This document shows positions 10,341 through 20,962 of a DNA stretch of 64,000 bases, piece after piece (position 1 is the stretch's first letter; each line of letters starts with the position of its first letter). The notes beneath the pieces were generated by a model. It saw nothing but the letters and a program-made list of their open reading frames with translations, was not told where the DNA came from and made no database searches. The stretch comes from Porticoccaceae bacterium (lineage in GTDB: Bacteria; Pseudomonadota; Gammaproteobacteria; Pseudomonadales; Porticoccaceae): positions 25,172 through 89,171 of the forward strand of contig JAQXBF010000001.1 of assembly GCA_029252555.1 (NCBI GenBank). Direction: 5' to 3'. A program made the translations under genes and the position numbers.

Positions 10341-10447
10341 ATTTTTCGCTGCGCTCAAGACGACAGTATCTAATTTTCCAGGATGACAATGTATTAGCCC
10401 GAACTCAGCTTCTGTCATCCTGAGCAACGCAAAGCATCCCTTGCCGA
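10341..10447. repeat. Interspersed palindromic repeat pair
   Basis: Between apbC and dcd lie two copies of a short repeat in opposite orientation. The right copy (10412-10440) begins CTGTCATCCTGAGCAACGC. The left copy (10346-10370) on the minus strand reads TACTGTCGTCTTGAGCGCAG followed by CGA. Facing copies could form a hairpin and may end the apbC transcript. Related copies occur near 22954, 23171, 45843 and, degenerate, near 48294 and 51680. Sequence seen directly; function unknown. Confidence 0.7.
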
Positions 10448-10528
10448 ATCACCCCAAATAGGTATCATACCGTCCCTGCAATAGTTTCTAATTTACGCAC
10501 CACCAAATTTCACTTGGAGTCACCGCAA

Positions 10529-11095
10529 ATGAGTATTAAGTCAGACCATTGGATTCGCCGTATGGCCGAGCAGCAACAAATGATCGCGCCTTTTGAGTCT
10601 GGTCAGGTGCGCTATGCTGGCGAAGATCCTGTGATTTCTTACGGCACTTCAAGTTACGGCTACGATGTCCGCTGTGCCGATGAGTTCAAGGTGTTCACCA
10701 ACGTCCACTCCAAGACGGTAGACCCCAAAAACTTCGACAACGACTCTTTTGTGGATATGAAAGGCGACTACTGCATTATCCCGCCCAACTCATTCGCCCT
10801 GGCGCGAACAGTTGAGTACTTTAAAATCCCTCGTTCTGTACTGACCATCTGTCTAGGCAAGTCTACCTATGCTCGCTGCGGCATTATTGTGAATGTCACG
10901 CCCTTGGAGCCGGAGTGGGAAGGTCATGTGACGCTGGAATTCTCAAACACTACTAACCTGCCAGCAAAAATTTATGCCAATGAAGGCGTGGCTCAGATGT
11001 TATTTTTTGAGTCGGACGAAGTTTGCGATACGTCATACGCAGATCGCGGCGGCAAGTATCAGGGCCAAACAGGCGTCACCTTACCTAAAACCTAA
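10529..11095 (+). CDS. dcd: dCTP deaminase
   Basis: 188 residues, exactly the length of the Pseudomonas enzyme. It converts dCTP to dUTP, feeding dTMP synthesis. Conserved parts: [29 protein letters not shown], the catalytic stretch [20 protein letters not shown] (Ser, Arg and catalytic Glu) and GVAQMLFFE. The ATG at 10529 is preferred because GGAG (10516-10519) sits 9 bases upstream and the protein then starts MSIKSDHWI like homologues; a TTG at 10514 would lie inside the ribosome binding site. Its last bases overlap the end of the convergent DUF3014 gene. Confidence 0.97.
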   Translation: MSIKSDHWIRRMAEQQQMIAPFESGQVRYAGEDPVISYGTSSYGYDVRCADEFKVFTNVHSKTVDPKNFDNDSFVDMKGDYCIIPPNSFALARTVEYFKIPRSVLTICLGKSTYARCGIIVNVTPLEPEWEGHVTLEFSNTTNLPAKIYANEGVAQMLFFESDEVCDTSYADRGGKYQGQTGVTLPKT

Positions 11096-11949
11096 GGGTT
11101 TAGCAGGGCATCTCTCAAGGCCGTGGCTTTCTGTTGCAGGCGCTGGGTGTTTTCTGGACCGGTGCGTAGCAGCTGTTTTTGCACTGGCAGCAAAGCTTCT
11201 AAATCTGGGTCAGCAAATTGATAGGCTACGGAATCTCTGTTTAGCTTGATGGGTTCGACAATAATAGGTGTGGCCAAAATATTATCAATTGCCTGCAAAA
11301 TAATGCCGTCCATCTGGCGAGGCCGATAACCCATCTCTGAAAATGCGCTTTCCAATAATGGGCGGATAAAGTGGAACATCTGTGCCATAGACTTCATATC
11401 CAGGCTGGTCATAACAGCCACCGTACTGTTATAGCGCTCATAATTACCCGCATTTAACCAAATAATTTCGCCTTCCCGATGGGTGGTGAAGTTGCCCTCT
11501 GGTGCGGTGAGAGGAAATATTTTACTGAGTACAACGCCTCGAGAGAGGCCATCCACGTAACTGGCTGAGCGGCGAATTAGATCGTCAGTATTCAGCCATG
11601 TTTCTAAATCAGCTCTGTGCTTACGGAGTAGTAGTCGGTCGCGTACAAAGTCGTCACTCTGGTCTAAAGATGGCAGCTTTGGTGCTTTCATCATAGTGGT
11701 GGTTTTAGTTTCGGGCTGGACTGCAATTTCTACCTTTGGTTCAGGTATGTTGGCCTCTGGTACCATTGGGGCTGTAACTGCTGCTTCGGCCACGGCTTGC
11801 TGGGGAATGACTTCCATCATTGCCAGTTCTGCTTCATCCGATAGTTTTTGGGCCTGATATATAGCGCCACCAACAACAGCCACTGCGGCAACTGTGCCAA
11901 GGGCTAGAATGATTTGACTGGTGCCAGTTTTATTGGGTGGGCGTGCCAT
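11092..11949 (-). CDS. DUF3014 domain membrane-anchored protein
   Basis: 285 residues. One N-terminal helix (about 13-33) anchors the protein, followed by a Pro/Glu-rich linker to about residue 95 and a C-terminal domain starting [17 protein letters not shown], with [17 protein letters not shown] and [16 protein letters not shown], all features of DUF3014. The bulk probably faces the periplasm. The function of the family is unknown. Two bases separate it from the upstream DUF3108 gene, so both are probably co-transcribed. It converges with dcd. Confidence 0.82.
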   Translation of the reverse strand: MARPPNKTGTSQIILALGTVAAVAVVGGAIYQAQKLSDEAELAMMEVIPQQAVAEAAVTAPMVPEANIPEPKVEIAVQPETKTTTMMKAPKLPSLDQSDDFVRDRLLLRKHRADLETWLNTDDLIRRSASYVDGLSRGVVLSKIFPLTAPEGNFTTHREGEIIWLNAGNYERYNSTVAVMTSLDMKSMAQMFHFIRPLLESAFSEMGYRPRQMDGIILQAIDNILATPIIVEPIKLNRDSVAYQFADPDLEALLPVQKQLLRTGPENTQRLQQKATALRDALLNP

Positions 11950-11951
11950 AG

Positions 11952-12701
11952 TTATTTCTCTGTTGCAATTTTTAAGGGGACCACAGGTATGTTGCCAACC
12001 TGCCCATTAATAATTTTCATTTCATGGCTCTCACCATTTTCAATTTGCTCTAGTTGGACGGCTAAGTAACCCCAGTCGCTGGCTAACCAGATTTTAGTTG
12101 TGCGCTTTCTATCTTTCCTAATGCGTTGCACAAGCACTGTATTTAATGGGCCAATAGCTGTTTCTAAAACGTTTTTAGAAATAATCTTATAATCATATTG
12201 TTTCAGCTTTCCCCGAGAAATAACAGGGTATGAAAAATTCTCTTTTCCCGATTCCAAATCTCTGCGTAATTGCAGTTTATGGGTAATGATATCCATAGCG
12301 CCAGGCTGGAGTGGAACAATAGTCATTTTATCTTTTTTTGTATATCGCAATTCCTGCTTTTGCCAATCAAAAACTTGCTGCTCTGAACGCTTTACGCCAA
12401 CCAGTGATCGTTCATATTTATACTCCTGCGGAATCAGGTCAAGGGTATCGGAAATACTGAATAGCGCCTGCTCATTAATTTTTCCAAAGATGTTTTTGGC
12501 TTTTAATGTTTCTTGATACTGGCCGTTTTCAAGTTTCTCTAGCCTGTGGTTAGCTTCGATTTCCATGCCATTAAAGTTGGCGGAATAGTTGGCACTGTAG
12601 GTTTTTAGTTCGGCGGCAAATGACTGGGATAGGAAGATAACAGCAACCAAAGCTATGACTGCGGGAAAAAAAATATTTCTTTTATTGGATATCAATATCA
12701 T
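11952..12701 (-). CDS. DUF3108 family exported protein
   Basis: 249 residues with an N-terminal signal (hydrophobic about 11-26, cleavage plausible after SFAAE). The mature part matches DUF3108: TYSANYSANFNGMEIEA, then DIITHKLQLRRDL, and a C-terminal KIWLASDWGYLAVQLEQ. In many gammaproteobacteria a DUF3108 gene lies next to purN-purM, as here, although no link to purine synthesis is known. Probably a periplasmic or outer membrane-associated beta-rich protein. Function unknown. Confidence 0.82.
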   Translation of the reverse strand: MILISNKRNIFFPAVIALVAVIFLSQSFAAELKTYSANYSANFNGMEIEANHRLEKLENGQYQETLKAKNIFGKINEQALFSISDTLDLIPQEYKYERSLVGVKRSEQQVFDWQKQELRYTKKDKMTIVPLQPGAMDIITHKLQLRRDLESGKENFSYPVISRGKLKQYDYKIISKNVLETAIGPLNTVLVQRIRKDRKRTTKIWLASDWGYLAVQLEQIENGESHEMKIINGQVGNIPVVPLKIATEK

Positions 12702-12768
12702 CTCTGTTCCTAACGCTGATCTTCACTAAGCCTTTTAATATCTAGCAGGATTAGAGTGCCAAAAGTAA

Positions 12769-13449
12769 TTATTGTTCAGCGCTCTCGTTAAAAATAACCC
12801 CATTCTCGGAGAGAACTTTGCCATCCAACACAGCCAGGCCATTTTCCATGCGCAGCCGGCCTTCACAAAACCATTGGGCGGCGGCTGGATAAATTTTGTG
12901 CTCAAACCTCAACACGCGCTCGGCCAAACTATCTGCACTATCATTGGGTAGCACTGGCACCTGTGCTTGCAAAACTGAGGGGCCACCATCCAGTTCCGGT
13001 GTGACAAAGTGAACTGTGGCACCCGCCTTTTTATCACCAGCATCAATTGCGCGCTGATGGGTATGCAGACCTGGGTAAGCAGGGAGTAATGAGGGGTGGA
13101 TATTGATCAGCTTGCCAAGAAAACGATTGACAAATTGTGCGGTTAGGATACGCATAAAGCCAGCCAGTACAACAAGGTCTGGGGCAAAACTCTCGATTAG
13201 CTCACCCAGATTTTGCTCAAAATCTTCTCGGCTATCAAAGGCTCGATGATCAATGGCAATATTTGGAATATCTGCAGCGGCAGCTCGGTCGAGACCTTTA
13301 ACGCCAGCTTTATTGCTGATTACCGCCGCCACCTGCCCTTCAAGGCTGCCATTGGCGCAGGCATCAATAAAAGATTGCAGGTTGGAACCGCCACCGGAAA
13401 TTAATACCACTAGCCGCAGTTCTTTTCCTACGGCCAGTTGTTCAGTCAT
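12769..13449 (-). CDS. purN: Phosphoribosylglycinamide formyltransferase
   Basis: 226 residues. Transfers the formyl group of 10-formyl-THF to GAR in step 3 of purine synthesis. [12 protein letters not shown] near the N-terminus is the phosphate loop; [17 protein letters not shown] holds the catalytic Asn and His, and [11 protein letters not shown] holds the catalytic Asp. Its ATG overlaps the purM stop by 4 bases (ATGA), the standard purMN coupling. The C-terminus is some 10 residues longer than E. coli PurN, without obvious motif. Confidence 0.97.
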   Translation of the reverse strand: MTEQLAVGKELRLVVLISGGGSNLQSFIDACANGSLEGQVAAVISNKAGVKGLDRAAAADIPNIAIDHRAFDSREDFEQNLGELIESFAPDLVVLAGFMRILTAQFVNRFLGKLINIHPSLLPAYPGLHTHQRAIDAGDKKAGATVHFVTPELDGGPSVLQAQVPVLPNDSADSLAERVLRFEHKIYPAAAQWFCEGRLRMENGLAVLDGKVLSENGVIFNESAEQ

Positions 13450-14501
13450 TCAGCCACCCCGAGTAGTTGCACCTGTTCTGCACCGGCTTTGGTCTCTTCG
13501 ATGGTGCCAAGAACAAAGGCTTCTTCTCCATGGGTATTTAAGAAGTCCAAAGCTGATGCCGCGGTCTCTGCAGGCACGCAAACCACCATGCCCACACCAC
13601 AGTTTAACGTGCGATGCATTTCATGCTCATCGATATTGCCCGCTTGCTGCAGCCAATCGAATACCCCAGGACGAGTCCAGGCACTGGTATCAATAATGGC
13701 GGTTGCATTGTCGGGCAGTACACGGGGAATATTTTCCAGCAGACCGCCACCGGTAATATGAGCCAGCGCATGTACTGGTGATTTGGCGATTAGGCCAAGC
13801 AGTGACTGCACATAAATTTTAGTGGGGGCCATTAGAAGATCAATTAATGGCTGGCCATCAAGCATAGTTGCCGCCGGGTCTATATTGGTCACTTCTAATA
13901 CTTTGCGAATCAACGAGTAACCATTGGAGTGAGGGCCACTAGAAGACAGGCCAATCAGAGTATCGCCAAGCGCCACTTTGCTACCATCAATCAGTTCTGA
14001 TTTTTCGGCCATGCCGACGCAGAAACCTGCGAGGTCGTAGTCATCGCCTTCGTACATGCCTGGCATCTCAGCGGTCTCGCCACCAATTAATGAACAGCCA
14101 GACAGCTCGCAGCCGTCGGCAATGCCATTGACTACGGCAGCAGCAGTGTCTATATCCAGCTTGCCGGTGGCATAGTAATCGAGGAAAAACAGTGGCTCAG
14201 CGCCACAGACGATCAAGTCATTCACACACATGGCGACCAGGTCGATGCCCACGGTGTCATGTTTGCCATGATCCAGAGCAAGACGCAATTTGGTACCAAC
14301 ACCATCGGTGCCCGAGACCATTACTGGTTCCCGATAACCTGTTGGCAATTCAAACAGTGCGCCAAACCCTCCGAGCCCAGCCATCACCTCAGGGCGGCGA
14401 GTTCGTTTGGCCGCTCCTTTAATTTTTTCGATCAGGGCATTGCCAGCATCAATATCGACACCTGCATCTTTATAGCTCAGGGAATGAGTCTTTTCGGTCA
14501 T
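13446..14501 (-). CDS. purM: Phosphoribosylformylglycinamidine cyclo-ligase
   Basis: 351 residues, AIR synthetase, step 5 of purine synthesis. [16 protein letters not shown] at the start, [46 protein letters not shown] and [16 protein letters not shown] are all family signatures. First gene of a purM-purN operon on the minus strand, divergent from the DUF2066-hda pair with about 110 bases between. Length is normal (E. coli 345). Confidence 0.98.
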   Translation of the reverse strand: MTEKTHSLSYKDAGVDIDAGNALIEKIKGAAKRTRRPEVMAGLGGFGALFELPTGYREPVMVSGTDGVGTKLRLALDHGKHDTVGIDLVAMCVNDLIVCGAEPLFFLDYYATGKLDIDTAAAVVNGIADGCELSGCSLIGGETAEMPGMYEGDDYDLAGFCVGMAEKSELIDGSKVALGDTLIGLSSSGPHSNGYSLIRKVLEVTNIDPAATMLDGQPLIDLLMAPTKIYVQSLLGLIAKSPVHALAHITGGGLLENIPRVLPDNATAIIDTSAWTRPGVFDWLQQAGNIDEHEMHRTLNCGVGMVVCVPAETAASALDFLNTHGEEAFVLGTIEETKAGAEQVQLLGVAE

Positions 14502-14612
14502 GTAGTGGCTTCCTGTTTAAAGCGCATATTTTAGAACGCTATTTTAGTGCGGGTGAGTCTAATTTTCATCAAGCACTGTTACAATGAGGCAAATTAAATT
14601 GGAGAAAAGTTG

Positions 14613-15686
14613 TTGAAACGGATATTAATGATATTTTTGGCTTGTTTTAGCCTGCATTCTCTCTCAGAAGAGGTCGCTGGATTATACAGTGGCTTGGTGC
14701 CAGTGCTAGACCAAACCGCCGAATCCCGAGAATTAGGCGTTCGTGATGCTCTGGCTCAGGTGCTAATCAAGCTCACAGGCAACAGTGAAATTATGCTGGC
14801 GCCAAGTATCCAGACTTTTCTAACCGATCCCAATGCCTTTGTTGCGGCCGTAGGTTTTCGCAATATCCCCAGCGCTGATGAAACAGATATTCAACCGGGG
14901 CTGGAAGTCAGCTTCGCGCGGCAGGCCATTGACCACTTAATTCGTCAGGCACAGTTGCCGGTGCTACCCTCCAATAGGCCTAAAATTTTGGCTTGGATTA
15001 TTCGCGATGATGCGGTCATGGGCCGTGGCTTTATTGGCGAATACTCGAGCGCAGAGGTGTCAGAAAATGCTGAAGCCGTGCTGCAGTCTTTTGATCAGGC
15101 GATGAAAGTGCGCGGTATGCCCTATCAATTGCCCAACTTTGATTTACAGGACCAGCTGTCTCTCTCTGTTAATGAGGCCTGGTCTCTCAGAGCCGATCTG
15201 ATCGATCCAGCATCTCAACGCTACGATACCGATGGCTGGATAGCTCTGCGTTTTTACACCACCTCCACGGGCGAAGTGCGCGGTGCGTGGATGTATCAAA
15301 GTTCAGGCCGTCGACAGCTGAATGATTTTCGTGCTGTGGCTGGTGAAGAATTTATGGCCAGCGCGGTGGATACAATGGTCGATAGTTTGGCCAAGTCTTA
15401 TACCTATATTCCGCAGCTAAATACCAATGAGTTGCTTGTGCAGATTAATGGCGTTGGTTCCTTCAAACAGTACCAGGCTGTTTTGGCGCAGTTTAAAAAA
15501 TTAGAAGTGGTAGATTCTCTGGATATATTTTCGGTTGTGGGTGATCAGTTAACCCTCGCTGTCGATGTTGAGGGTGGAGCAGAGTTGCTGCACTCGGCTT
15601 TGGTGCGCAGTGGCCGGCTACAGAGTGAAACAGCGGCAGATGTCATGCTCAGCGGTAAACTTGAGTACAGTTGGGTTCGCAATTGA
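14613..15686 (+). CDS. DUF2066 exported protein
   Basis: 357 residues after a signal peptide (MKRILMIFLACFSLHSLS). The first half carries DUF2066: VAGLYSGLVPVLDQ, DALAQVLIKLTGN, then a beta-rich remainder. In Pseudomonas and relatives a DUF2066 gene lies between purM and hda, as here, but the usual perM is absent. Two adjacent TTG codons could start it; the second (14613) is 8 bases from GGAG (14601-14604) and gives the better signal peptide. No ATG fits. Function unknown; location probably periplasmic. Confidence 0.82.
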   Translation: MKRILMIFLACFSLHSLSEEVAGLYSGLVPVLDQTAESRELGVRDALAQVLIKLTGNSEIMLAPSIQTFLTDPNAFVAAVGFRNIPSADETDIQPGLEVSFARQAIDHLIRQAQLPVLPSNRPKILAWIIRDDAVMGRGFIGEYSSAEVSENAEAVLQSFDQAMKVRGMPYQLPNFDLQDQLSLSVNEAWSLRADLIDPASQRYDTDGWIALRFYTTSTGEVRGAWMYQSSGRRQLNDFRAVAGEEFMASAVDTMVDSLAKSYTYIPQLNTNELLVQINGVGSFKQYQAVLAQFKKLEVVDSLDIFSVVGDQLTLAVDVEGGAELLHSALVRSGRLQSETAADVMLSGKLEYSWVRN

Positions 15687-16384
15687 ATAGGCCAAAACAA
15701 CTAAGTCTGGCTGTAGCGCTGGATGATCAAGCTACCTTCGATAATTTCTATGCTCCAAGGGGCACTCCTCAGCATCTGGCGAGTTTGGTGTTGCAGGACG
15801 AAGGCCAGCAATTTGCCTTCCTGATTGGCGCCGAGGGGAGTGGCCTTTCTCATTTGTTGCAGGCCGCCTGCCAAAAGACAGTATTGGGCAGAAATGCCGG
15901 TGCGGTATATTTACCCTTGGCCGACCTGACTGACTACAATGGGGAAGATATCTTTGAGGGTTTGGAATCTGCGACTCTGGTCTGCTTGGATGATTTGCAG
16001 TTAGTGGCCACCAACCCCGACTGGCAAGAACCTCTTTTTCATTTATTTAATCGCTGTCGCGAGGCCAATACCAAGTTAGTGGTTGCCGCCCATGAAGTGC
16101 CGGATGATCTGGGTGTGATTTTGCCAGACCTGCTGTCACGATTAAAATCTGGTGTGGCATTGCAAATGTTGCACTACAAGGACGACGATCAAAGGCGTCT
16201 GTTGCAGCACCGCGCAAGTATGCGCGGCCTGTATCTATCCGATGAGGTTGCGGTGTTTTTGTTAAATAGGCTGCCGCGCAATAGCCGACAGTTGATGGAA
16301 GCACTTGAGACATTGGATGGGGCGTCGCTGCAAGAACAACGACGCCTTACCCTGCCTTTTGTCAAAGGTGTTTTAGATATCTAG
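15683..16384 (+). CDS. hda: DnaA regulatory inactivator Hda
   Basis: 233 residues, the same length as E. coli Hda. The TTG at 15683 overlaps the TGA of the preceding gene and gives MNRPKQLSLAV, matching the conserved N-terminus; QLSL (residues 6-9) is the clamp-binding motif that tethers Hda to DnaN for stimulation of DnaA-ATP hydrolysis. An AAA+ P-loop-like GAEGSGLSHLLQA and Walker B LVCLDDLQ are present, as is the C-terminal LLNRLPRNSRQLMEALE with sensor arginine. A further upstream in-frame TTG (15671) would add four residues lacking in homologues. Confidence 0.95.
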   Translation: MNRPKQLSLAVALDDQATFDNFYAPRGTPQHLASLVLQDEGQQFAFLIGAEGSGLSHLLQAACQKTVLGRNAGAVYLPLADLTDYNGEDIFEGLESATLVCLDDLQLVATNPDWQEPLFHLFNRCREANTKLVVAAHEVPDDLGVILPDLLSRLKSGVALQMLHYKDDDQRRLLQHRASMRGLYLSDEVAVFLLNRLPRNSRQLMEALETLDGASLQEQRRLTLPFVKGVLDI

Positions 16385-16421
16385 AACCCTAAATGGAGAT
16401 GCCCTTATCCCTTGTTAAGTA

Positions 16422-18269
16422 TTACTGTGGGCACTGCTCGCACAGTAAATAAATCCCTTTCGGGTCTGATAAATTATCCAATGTCTTTAATGGCTCAACC
16501 AATGTTTTGGCATGGCGGCGAATGCTCAGAGGCAGCCAGCTATCGGCAGAGGTAGTCAAGCCCATCGCTGCCAGTGAAGCGCCAACATTGCTGTTCATTC
16601 CTGATAACAACTGCTCATAAACCGACAATGGCTTACGTCTGTAGTCGACCATATAGTCGCTAAGGTTAGCCAGCTCTGCTGCCACTTTGACGGCGTCGTT
16701 CAAGTCGCCCAGTTGGTCGACCAAGCCCAGCTCCAAGGCTTGCTCGCCTGTCCATACTCGGCCCTGGGCAATCTCATGAACCTCTGCTGGTGATGAATCC
16801 CGTGAATCAGCAACCAAGGCAAGGAAGCGGGTGTAGATATTGTCCACCCCGGCCTGAAAGAACATCTTGGCCTGGGGAGTCATGGTTCGGTCGAGCTGCA
16901 TAATGCCTGAGATATCCGCGGTACTTACGCCATCGGAATAAATACCCAGCGCAGCCATAGAATCTTTGACCGTGGGTACAATCCCGTACACACCAATGGA
17001 GCCAGTAATAGTTGTAGAAGTGGCCAACACATGATCGGCTTCGGTGGAAATCCAATATCCGCCAGAGGCAGCAACACTGCCCATACTAATGACAATAGGC
17101 ACGCCCTCAGCACGAGTGGCAGCCATAGCATCACGAATAATTTCCGAAGCAAAGGCGCTGCCACCAGGGCTATCTACTCTAAGCACTACCGCTTTGACAT
17201 TCTCATCATCGCGCAGATCAGCAAAGATGCCAGCCAGCGTATCGCCGCCAACACTGCCTTCGGGCTGCTGACCATCCATAATTGTGCCCTTGGCCACCAC
17301 CAGTGCTACCCGATGCTTCTTGGCTGCCGCGCTAATCACTTCTTCCCGGCGAATATGGCTGAGATAGCCTTTTAGATTAATGCTATTAAATTCCCCATCG
17401 GTATCTGGAATAACATCATTTAGGTAGTTAAGTATATCGGTTCTGCTGGCGATTTGGTCTACCAGCCCCTGCTCCTTAGCCAGCAACGCACTATCGCCAT
17501 TGGCGGCACGCAGCTTTAAATGCAAGTTATTGGTGTAATCATTAATTGCGCCTGTGGGTAATCCGCGCAACCGCTCAACTTGGGAGCCATAGAACTGCCA
17601 TAATTCATCAATCATAGCGCGACGCTCTTCCTTTACGCCGGCAGACATACTATCGCCCAGATAGGGTTCCACCGCACTTTTAAAGTCGCCCACTCTAAAT
17701 ATATGAACCTTGACCTTAAGCTTATCAAGAGCTTCTTTATAGTAGCTGCGATAGGAGGACAACCCGGTGATCATTACGCCACCCATGGGGTTCAGCAATA
17801 TTTCATCAGCGTGGGCGGCAAGATAGTACTGTTGCTGACTGAAGTCATCAGCCACGGCAATAATAGGCTTGCCGCTCTCTTTGAAGCGCAACAGAGCAGA
17901 GCTGATTTCTGCCAGCTTGCTAAGTCCAGCACCAGCCATATAATCAGTGTCGAGTAACAGGTGAGTAATGCGACTGTCTGCACCCGCTTTATTCAGGGCT
18001 TCGATAATGTCTCTAACTAATGTCTCAGATTCCTGCTCTTGGCCCTGAGATAGCAACTTTCCTAACGGGTCCGTGTAAGTTTTCTGATCTACAAGAAAGC
18101 CACTAGGGGCTAAATACAGCGCCCCTTGATCGGGAATTGGCTGCAGGTCATCAGCAAACATCCCGGCCACTGTCACCAGGATAAAACCAAAGATAAGAAC
18201 CCCAAGTAATGTTCTGAGCCCAGAAACAATGCTTCCAATAAAGCGGAAAATCCGACGTATTATGCTCAT
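16422..18269 (-). CDS. sppA: Signal peptide peptidase SppA (67 kDa type)
   Basis: 615 residues, tandem-domain SppA of E. coli length. A membrane helix lies at about 13-35. The N-terminal half has the catalytic Lys in GDFKSAVEPYLGDSMSAG, the C-terminal half the nucleophile Ser in SMGSVAASGGYWIS, preceded by RVDSPGGSAFASEII. The Ser/Lys dyad is completed between the two halves. It degrades cleaved signal peptides at the inner membrane, periplasmic side. Last gene of the probable operon arsC-wrbA-DUF2069-sppA. Confidence 0.96.
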   Translation of the reverse strand: MSIIRRIFRFIGSIVSGLRTLLGVLIFGFILVTVAGMFADDLQPIPDQGALYLAPSGFLVDQKTYTDPLGKLLSQGQEQESETLVRDIIEALNKAGADSRITHLLLDTDYMAGAGLSKLAEISSALLRFKESGKPIIAVADDFSQQQYYLAAHADEILLNPMGGVMITGLSSYRSYYKEALDKLKVKVHIFRVGDFKSAVEPYLGDSMSAGVKEERRAMIDELWQFYGSQVERLRGLPTGAINDYTNNLHLKLRAANGDSALLAKEQGLVDQIASRTDILNYLNDVIPDTDGEFNSINLKGYLSHIRREEVISAAAKKHRVALVVAKGTIMDGQQPEGSVGGDTLAGIFADLRDDENVKAVVLRVDSPGGSAFASEIIRDAMAATRAEGVPIVISMGSVAASGGYWISTEADHVLATSTTITGSIGVYGIVPTVKDSMAALGIYSDGVSTADISGIMQLDRTMTPQAKMFFQAGVDNIYTRFLALVADSRDSSPAEVHEIAQGRVWTGEQALELGLVDQLGDLNDAVKVAAELANLSDYMVDYRRKPLSVYEQLLSGMNSNVGASLAAMGLTTSADSWLPLSIRRHAKTLVEPLKTLDNLSDPKGIYLLCEQCPQ

Positions 18270-18292
18270 TAGAGAGTCCTTTTTATGTTGAG

Positions 18293-18637
18293 TTAAATGT
18301 TATTGACTTGGCGAACGCGGGCATAAAACATGGAGCCGCAGAACAGGACAACAGTTAAAGTAAGTTCAGCAATATCCATTGCCATGGGCTCGGGAACGGC
18401 CATGTTCTGTATGCCATTATAAAAATACAGTAACAGCACAAAGCCCAGCCAAATTAATGTGCGTAGCCGATCGGCCAGCATACCTGGAATAAAAAGCATC
18501 AGAGGCAGCAGGCTAATGACATAAATAATTGCGGGCGCAGACTGCATCCAAAGGTGGGCAGAGAGAGTTAGCATGAGCAACCAATAGCTTCCTTGGGTCA
18601 GTATTTTGCCGATAGAAAGTTTTAATTCTGTAGTCAA
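18293..18637 (-). CDS. DUF2069 small membrane protein
   Basis: 114 residues, about four hydrophobic helices (roughly 14-31, 34-52, 60-74, 86-104) with LLYFYNGIQNMAV between the last two, typical of DUF2069. This family is often found directly after wrbA in gammaproteobacteria, as here (11 bases), and before sppA. Its role is unknown. Inner membrane location is inferred. Confidence 0.83.
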   Translation of the reverse strand: MTTELKLSIGKILTQGSYWLLMLTLSAHLWMQSAPAIIYVISLLPLMLFIPGMLADRLRTLIWLGFVLLLYFYNGIQNMAVPEPMAMDIAELTLTVVLFCGSMFYARVRQVNNI

Positions 18638-18648
18638 GATTATGCGCC

Positions 18649-19236
<588 letters not shown>

Positions 19237-19581
19237 CTAAAGTAATTCCAGTACGTTTTCTGGTGGGCGGCCAAGAACAGCTTTATCGCCAACCACCACA
19301 ATGGGTCGTTCAACCAGTTTAGGGTATTTCACCATCGCTGCAAGTAGCTGATCTTCACTAATATCGGCTCTGCCCAGATTATTGTCTTTAAAGTCCTGCT
19401 CCGAACGACGCATCAGTTGCGCTGCTGTAATACCTAATTTGCCCAGTAAGCTGGTAATGGTTGCAGCATCCAGGGGCTCTTCAAGGTAAAGCACCACTTC
19501 AGGCTCAACGCCATGATTTCTCAGGAGTTCCAATGTCTGCCTCGATTTGGAACAGCGTGGATTATGGTAAATACGGGTCAT
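19237..19581 (-). CDS. arsC: Arsenate reductase, glutaredoxin-coupled (ArsC family)
   Basis: 114 residues. HNPRCSKSRQTLELL carries the catalytic Cys near residue 10, and VERPIVVVGDKAVLGRPPENV the C-terminal conserved Arg residues of ArsC. No arsR or arsB is nearby, so the gene belongs to the widespread housekeeping form (YfgD-like) placed before wrbA rather than to an ars resistance operon. Arsenate as true substrate is therefore likely but unproven. Divergent from yihY with about 125 bases between. Confidence 0.92.
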   Translation of the reverse strand: MTRIYHNPRCSKSRQTLELLRNHGVEPEVVLYLEEPLDAATITSLLGKLGITAAQLMRRSEQDFKDNNLGRADISEDQLLAAMVKYPKLVERPIVVVGDKAVLGRPPENVLELL

Positions 19582-19706
19582 GGACTATCCTTTTTATCAC
19601 TAAGCTTGCTATTACTAACCTTGCATCTAGGTCATTGCACATAACTGCAGAGCAACATCTTATTGTACGGGCAAATTGGCGTAAACCAAAAGAGAGGGAT
19701 AACTCA

Positions 19707-20903
19707 GTGATCAATGGTTTCATCAAGAATCAGCAATATCTCAACCTGTTCTGGCAATTCCTCCGTTATTTGGTGCAGCGTTTTAACGGCGATGGCTGCC
19801 GCCAGAGTGCCGCTGCCCTCACCTACATGAGCCTGTTTGCGATAGTGCCTATGCTCACCCTGATGTACAGCACGTTTTCATTAATACCGGCCTTTCAAGA
19901 TACCGGATCACAGGTTGAGGCCTGGATATTCTCCAAGGTGCTGCCCAGCAGCGGCCAGGAAATTACTAGCTATCTGAGTGAGTTTTCTGCTCAAGCAAGA
20001 AAGGTGAGTTCGGTGGGGGCCGTCATTTTAATGGTTACCTCCTATTTGATGCTGGCCAAGATAGAGAAAACCTTCAACCATATTTGGGGTACCGATGGCC
20101 GGCGTCGGGGCCTGAGTGGGTTTTTGCTCTACTGGGCCATTCTCAGCCTAGGGCCGCTGTTATTGGCAGCGGGGGTGGTGATGAAAACCTACCTACTGTC
20201 ATTCCGCCTGATGGTTGACGAAGTGGATGCACTGGATATTTCCCAGTATCTGTTTGCGTATTTGCCTTGGTGGCTGACATGGATAGCCCTCAGCCTACTA
20301 TTTATCACCGTGCCGAACTGTAAGGTGCAAACCCGTCATGGGATATTTGGTGCTTTGGTGACCACGGTATTATTTGAAAGCGCCAAGTCGCTATTTGGGT
20401 TTATGGTAGCCCATTCCAGCTATACCAATGTCTATGGTGCCTTTGCGGTAATTACATTATTTCTAACTTGGATTTACTTGCTGTGGATGCTGATATTAAT
20501 TGGTGCCGAGTTTGTTCGCAGTGTGGAGACCTTTTCCATGGAGGGCCGTGGCAAAAAGCTGCCAGACCTAGTCGCTACCTTAATACTGTTGTGGCACTGC
20601 TGGCAGAACCAACAGCGGGAAGATAGCCTGTCAGATCGGGCCGTGATAGCCACCGGAATGGATGCAGAGCACTGGAAAAATCTGCGTAATCTGCTGTTGC
20701 GAGAGCGTGTTCTTGGGAAAACCGCCAGCGGACAATATGTACTTCTTCGCGATTTGGGCAGCCATACCCTCACTGATGTCTGTGACTGGTTAGGCGAAAA
20801 TATCCATAGGCCCACTAGCTGGGAGACAGATAAAATTTCCGCAGAACACCCCTGGTATGCAAAATACGATATGCTGGCGGGCAAGGCTCGCGGCGCGGTG
20901 TAG
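19707..20903 (+). CDS. yihY: YihY/BrkB family inner membrane protein
   Basis: 398 residues. The N-terminal 280 residues are the YihY/BrkB membrane domain: DGCRQSAAALTYMSLFAIVP, helices through LILMVTSYLMLAKIEKTFN, and a conserved YTNVYGAFAVITLFLTWIY. A cytoplasmic tail of about 110 residues resembles a winged helix (DRAVIATGMDAEHWKNLRNLL) and is found in a subset of the family. GTG at 19707 is chosen because GAGGGA (19694-19699) is 7 bases upstream; longer in-frame starts would run into arsC on the other strand. The family is sometimes called RNase BN, but that assignment is outdated; function unknown. Confidence 0.9.
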   Translation: MINGFIKNQQYLNLFWQFLRYLVQRFNGDGCRQSAAALTYMSLFAIVPMLTLMYSTFSLIPAFQDTGSQVEAWIFSKVLPSSGQEITSYLSEFSAQARKVSSVGAVILMVTSYLMLAKIEKTFNHIWGTDGRRRGLSGFLLYWAILSLGPLLLAAGVVMKTYLLSFRLMVDEVDALDISQYLFAYLPWWLTWIALSLLFITVPNCKVQTRHGIFGALVTTVLFESAKSLFGFMVAHSSYTNVYGAFAVITLFLTWIYLLWMLILIGAEFVRSVETFSMEGRGKKLPDLVATLILLWHCWQNQQREDSLSDRAVIATGMDAEHWKNLRNLLLRERVLGKTASGQYVLLRDLGSHTLTDVCDWLGENIHRPTSWETDKISAEHPWYAKYDMLAGKARGAV

Positions 20904-20962
20904 GACAATTTGAGCCTAAGCATTGAAGCGCTATTTACCCAAGAATCTCCGGAGAGAACCCC

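Noticed and set aside
10514..10528. Upstream TTG start for dcd
   Set aside because: It coincides with the ribosome binding site, and homologues begin at MSIKSDxWI.
19461..19706. N-terminal extension of yihY
   Set aside because: It would overlap arsC on the other strand, and the GTG at 19707 has a good ribosome binding site and matches the family start.
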